From SHVZ01 sp044223515 (GTDB lineage: Bacteria; Pseudomonadota; Alphaproteobacteria; SHVZ01): DNA of 37,373 bases. The first letter of the stretch is position 1, and the number at the start of each line of letters is the position of its first letter. The position numbers and the translations under genes were made by a program. The stretch is taken from contig JBGALV010000046.1 of the NCBI GenBank assembly GCA_044223515.1, positions 1 to 37,373 of the forward strand. Direction: 5' to 3'. The notes beneath the pieces were generated by a model. The model was not told where the DNA came from. It did no database searches and saw only the letters and a program-made list of their open reading frames with translations. Positions 34,705 to 37,373 of this stretch are shown here, piece by piece.

Positions 34705-36044
34705 ATGCCCAGACCGATCACTTCGACCCTTCTGCGAGCCGCGGCGCTCGCGGCGCTTCTCGCGTCGGTGAGTCCCGCCGCCGTCTCGGCCGAGACGCTC
34801 GAGGAAGCGCTGTCGCAGGCCTATGCGAGCAATCCCACGCTGAACGCCCGACGGGCCTCGCTGCGGGCGACCGACGAGAACGTGCCGCAGGCCGCGGCCG
34901 GCTGGCGTCCGACCGTCCGCGTCACCGGCGCCCTCGGCCGCCGCGACGTCGAGACCGAGCAGAACAGCCGCACCACCGTCAACGAGATGCGCAACCCGGG
35001 CAGCGCCGCGATCACGGTGACCCAGCCGATTTACCAGGGCGGGCGCACCCAGGCCGGCGTCCAGCGCGCCGAGGCGCAGGTCCAGGCCGAGCGCGCGCGC
35101 CTGCTGGCGAGCGAGCAGACCGTGTTCATCGGCGTCGTCACCAACTACGCCAACGTGCTTCGCGACCAGGCGGTGGTCGAGCTCCGTGCCAACAATGAGC
35201 AGCGGCTGCGCCGCCAGCTCGAGGCGACCCGCGACCGCTTCCGGGTCGGCGAGGTGACGCGCACCGACGTCGCCCAGGCCGAATCGCGCCTGTCGCGTTC
35301 GAGTGCCGACCGCATCTCCGCCGAAGGCAATCTGACGGCGTCGCGCGCCCAGTACGAGCGCTTCGTCGGCAGGCCGCCGGAGAGCCCGGCCGAGCCGAAG
35401 GCCGCGGTCAACCTGCCCAAGAACTCGAAGGATGCGGCCGCCGCTGCCGCCGCCGACAACCCGAACGTCGTCGCCGCGCAGTTCGAGGAAGCCGCCCAGC
35501 GCCTGCGCATCAAGGAAGTGCAGGGCGAACTCCTGCCCGACCTCAACCTGGTCGGCGACGTCACCCGCAGCCTGGACGCCAGCGCCCGCAACCAGACCAG
35601 CGACGCCTTCGGCGTGCAGGCCCAGGTGACCATGCCGCTCTACGAGGCCGGCAGCATCACCAGCCGCGTCCGCCAGGCCCGCGAGACCGCTCGACCGACG
35701 GCACCACCGCCTTCGAGGCGCTGGAGACCGCCCAGGCGAGCCTCCAGTCTCTGGAACAGGAAATCCGGGCCGCCACGATCGCCCTCGAAGGCGTGCAGCA
35801 GGAGGCGAATGTCGGCTCCCGCACCGTGCTGGACGTGCTGGACTCCGAGCAGGAGCTCCTGGATGCCCAGGTTCGTCAGGTGACGGCAAAGCGTGACGCC
35901 CTGATCGCCACCTATCAGGTCCTGGCGGCGGTCGGCCGATTGAACGCCAAGGATCTCGGCCTCCAGGTCCAGCTCTACGACTTCGACGCCAACTATCAGC
36001 GTGTCCGCAACAAGTGGTGGGACACCCCCGACGCCCTGCGTTGA
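34705..36044 (+). pseudogene. tolC: TolC-family outer membrane efflux channel, frame-disrupted
   Basis: TolC forms the outer-membrane/periplasmic tunnel for efflux and type I secretion. The first part (34705 to about 35690) has a signal peptide ending VSA-ET, TLEEALSQAYASNPTLNA, TVTQPIYQGGRTQAGVQRAEAQ and QVTMPLYEAGSITSRVRQARET. The second part, in another frame (about 35691-36044), continues TAFEALETAQASLQSLE, IALEGVQQEANVGSRTVLDVLDSEQELLDAQV and VGRLNAKDLGLQV. Between them homologs have roughly a dozen more residues, so a short out-of-phase deletion is inferred near 35687-35694. Read as one frame, the protein would end at 35883 after a wrong-frame tail. It is either a recent mutation or an assembly error; both halves are otherwise well conserved. 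Confidence 0.85.
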
Positions 36045-36117
36045 CTTCGGCAAAAGCGCTCTGGCGTTCGGCAAGCCTTTGATTTAGGCTGCGTCGCCGG
36101 CTGTTCTGACTGGAACC

Positions 36118-36762
36118 ATGAGCGATCCGAAGACCCAAGAACCGTCGATGGAGGAGATTTTAGCGTCGATCCGACGCATTATCTCCGAAGACGGCACCCC
36201 GGAAGATCAGGCAGCCAAGGCCGAGCCGGCCCCGGCAGCGCCTGCCGCTGCGGCCGCTCCGCCACCGCCGCCTCCTCCGCCGGCAGCTGCCGCGGCTCCG
36301 CCTCCACCCCCTCCGGCTCCGGCACCCGCTTCGGCCCCGGCCCCAATGGCCGCCGCGCCGATCCCGGACGATGTCCTCGAGCTGACCGAGCCGATGGACG
36401 AGGTCGTCAACTTGGCTCCGCCCGAGGACGAGCGGGTGCCGCCCCTGTTCGACGAGCAGCGGGGCAGGGAAGCACCGCCGCCTCCGCCGCCGCCTCCACA
36501 GCCGCGGATGCCGTTCGACGGGCTCGTCTCGCCGCCGCAGGCCGACCAGACGGTTTCTTCCTTCTCGAACCTGCATGACGCTCTGAGCGGCCCCGAGACG
36601 CCGATCGGCGCCGGCTACAAGACGCTCGAGCAGATGACCGTCGAGGTCATGCGCCCGATGCTGAAGGACTGGCTCGACACGCATCTGCCGTCGATGGTCG
36701 AGCGTTTGGTACAGGAAGAGATCGAACGGATGGTACATCGGGCCACCCAGCCGCGCCGTTGA
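36118..36762 (+). CDS. popZ: PopZ-family pole-organising protein (DUF2497)
   Basis: 214 residues. The N-terminal block EPSMEEILASIRRIISED (about 9-26) and the C-terminal helices TVEVMRPMLKDWLDTHLPSMVERLVQEEIERMV (about 174-206) are the two conserved parts of PopZ. Between them lies a Pro/Ala-rich, acidic linker with two or three runs of 6-8 prolines, as expected for the disordered PED linker. In Caulobacter PopZ forms a polar microdomain that anchors ParB-parS and recruits cell-cycle proteins; the same role is inferred here. The linker is longer and more proline-rich than Caulobacter's. ATG 36118. It lies 32 bp upstream of valS, a conserved arrangement. Confidence 0.88.
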   Translation: MSDPKTQEPSMEEILASIRRIISEDGTPEDQAAKAEPAPAAPAAAAAPPPPPPPPAAAAAPPPPPPAPAPASAPAPMAAAPIPDDVLELTEPMDEVVNLAPPEDERVPPLFDEQRGREAPPPPPPPPQPRMPFDGLVSPPQADQTVSSFSNLHDALSGPETPIGAGYKTLEQMTVEVMRPMLKDWLDTHLPSMVERLVQEEIERMVHRATQPRR

Positions 36763-36794
36763 CCGTCTCCGCCCTCTAGCCGTACACCCGCCCC

Positions 36795-37373
36795 ATGCTC
36801 GAAAAGACTTATCGGCCCGACCAGGTCGAGGCCAAGCACTACGCCGAGTGGGATTCCGCCGGCAGCTTCGCCGCCAACCCCGGCTCGAACGCGAAGCCGT
36901 ACACGATCATCATGCCGCCGCCGAACGTCACCGGCAGCCTGCATGTCGGCCATTCGCTCACCTTCACCGTCCAGGACGTGCTGATCCGCTACCGCCGCAT
37001 GCGCGGCCAGGACACGCTCTGGCAGCCCGGCACCGACCACGCCGGCATCGCGACGCAGATGGTGGTCGAGCGCGAGCTCGGCAAAGAAGGAAAGACGCGC
37101 CAGGAAATGGGGCGCGAGAAGTTCCTCGAGCGCGTCTGGGCGTGGAAGGCCGAGTCCGGCGGCACCATCCTCTCACAGCTTCGCCGCCTCGGCGCCTCGG
37201 CCGACTGGGCCCGCGACGTCTTCACGATGGACGAGGGGCCCAACGCCGCCGTCCGCAAGGTGTTCGTCGACCTCTACAAGCAGGGCCTGATCTACAAGGC
37301 CAAGCGCCTGGTCAACTGGGACCCGAAGCTCAAGACCGCGATCTCCGACCTTGAGGTCGAGCAGAAGGAGGTC
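36795..37373 (+). CDS. valS: Valyl-tRNA synthetase (5' part, runs off the window)
   Basis: The first 193 codons of a class I synthetase that charges tRNA-Val. It begins MLEKTYRPDQVEAKHYAEW and contains the HIGH motif in MPPPNVTGSLHVGHSLTFTVQD, then WQPGTDHAGIATQMVVER and LRRLGASADWARDVFTMDE, which are diagnostic of ValS. The KMSKS motif and editing domain lie beyond the window end. Confidence 0.95.
   Translation, partial: MLEKTYRPDQVEAKHYAEWDSAGSFAANPGSNAKPYTIIMPPPNVTGSLHVGHSLTFTVQDVLIRYRRMRGQDTLWQPGTDHAGIATQMVVERELGKEGKTRQEMGREKFLERVWAWKAESGGTILSQLRRLGASADWARDVFTMDEGPNAAVRKVFVDLYKQGLIYKAKRLVNWDPKLKTAISDLEVEQKEV

Overview
The window is a 37.4 kb piece of a high-GC, Gram-negative chromosome, almost certainly from an alphaproteobacterium. 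Evidence: lipid A genes in the order lpxA-lpxI-lpxB (LpxI is the alphaproteobacterial UDP-diacylglucosamine hydrolase); a PopZ-type polar organiser next to valS; an alphaproteobacterial LexA with a GTTC-N7-GTTC operator; and the gltA/gltX/comEC/lexA/moeA/moaC/trpC/trpD neighbourhood familiar from Rhodospirillales-like and related genomes. No IS element, prophage, integrase or CRISPR array was seen.

Layout. (1) 1-2612, plus strand: end of lpxA, then lpxI, lpxB and a glyoxalase I. (2) 2780-6288, minus strand: gltX, gltA, a 69-residue membrane protein and a GNAT acetyltransferase. (3) 6348-8465, plus: comEC, tail-to-tail with a small basic secreted protein. (4) 8892-13831, minus: trpD-trpC-moaC-moeA joined by 1-4 nt overlaps, then lexA with its own SOS-controlled promoter, then an isochorismatase-family hydrolase. 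(5) 13961-16518, plus: a divergent polysaccharide deacetylase and a Tat-exported transglutaminase-like protein. (6) 16737-27154, plus: a ten-kilobase accessory operon made of a complete peptide-type (Dpp/Opp-like) ABC importer followed by a two-domain NIPSNAP-like/alpha-beta hydrolase, an atypical creatininase-fold enzyme, a FAD-dependent dehydrogenase-like protein and an acyl-CoA synthetase. A second, orphan solute-binding protein converges on it (27200-28777). (7) 29010-32946: a poorly conserved exported protein, a secreted S8 protease with two tandem WWWNPSE-type repeats, and a convergent MDR oxidoreductase. (8) 33128-37373: a CBS-domain protein, tRNA-Asn and tRNA-Cys (minus), a PIMT-like methyltransferase, a frame-disrupted tolC, popZ and the start of valS.

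How the genes work together. Regions 1-4 and 8 are housekeeping: outer-membrane lipid A, TCA entry, tRNA charging, tryptophan and molybdenum-cofactor synthesis, SOS control and efflux. Region 6 reads as one uptake-and-catabolism unit: import of an amide, ester or peptide-like compound, hydrolysis by one or both hydrolases, CoA activation by the ligase and flavin-dependent oxidation. Its substrate cannot be named from sequence. It is the best candidate for an undescribed system, because both the creatininase-like and the flavoprotein members lack signature residues of the best-known enzymes in their families.

No gene-free stretch exceeds 300 bases if the low-confidence ORF at 29010-29675 is accepted. 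If it is not, 28778-29772 would be a roughly 1 kb gap holding only an inverted repeat at 28935-28975.
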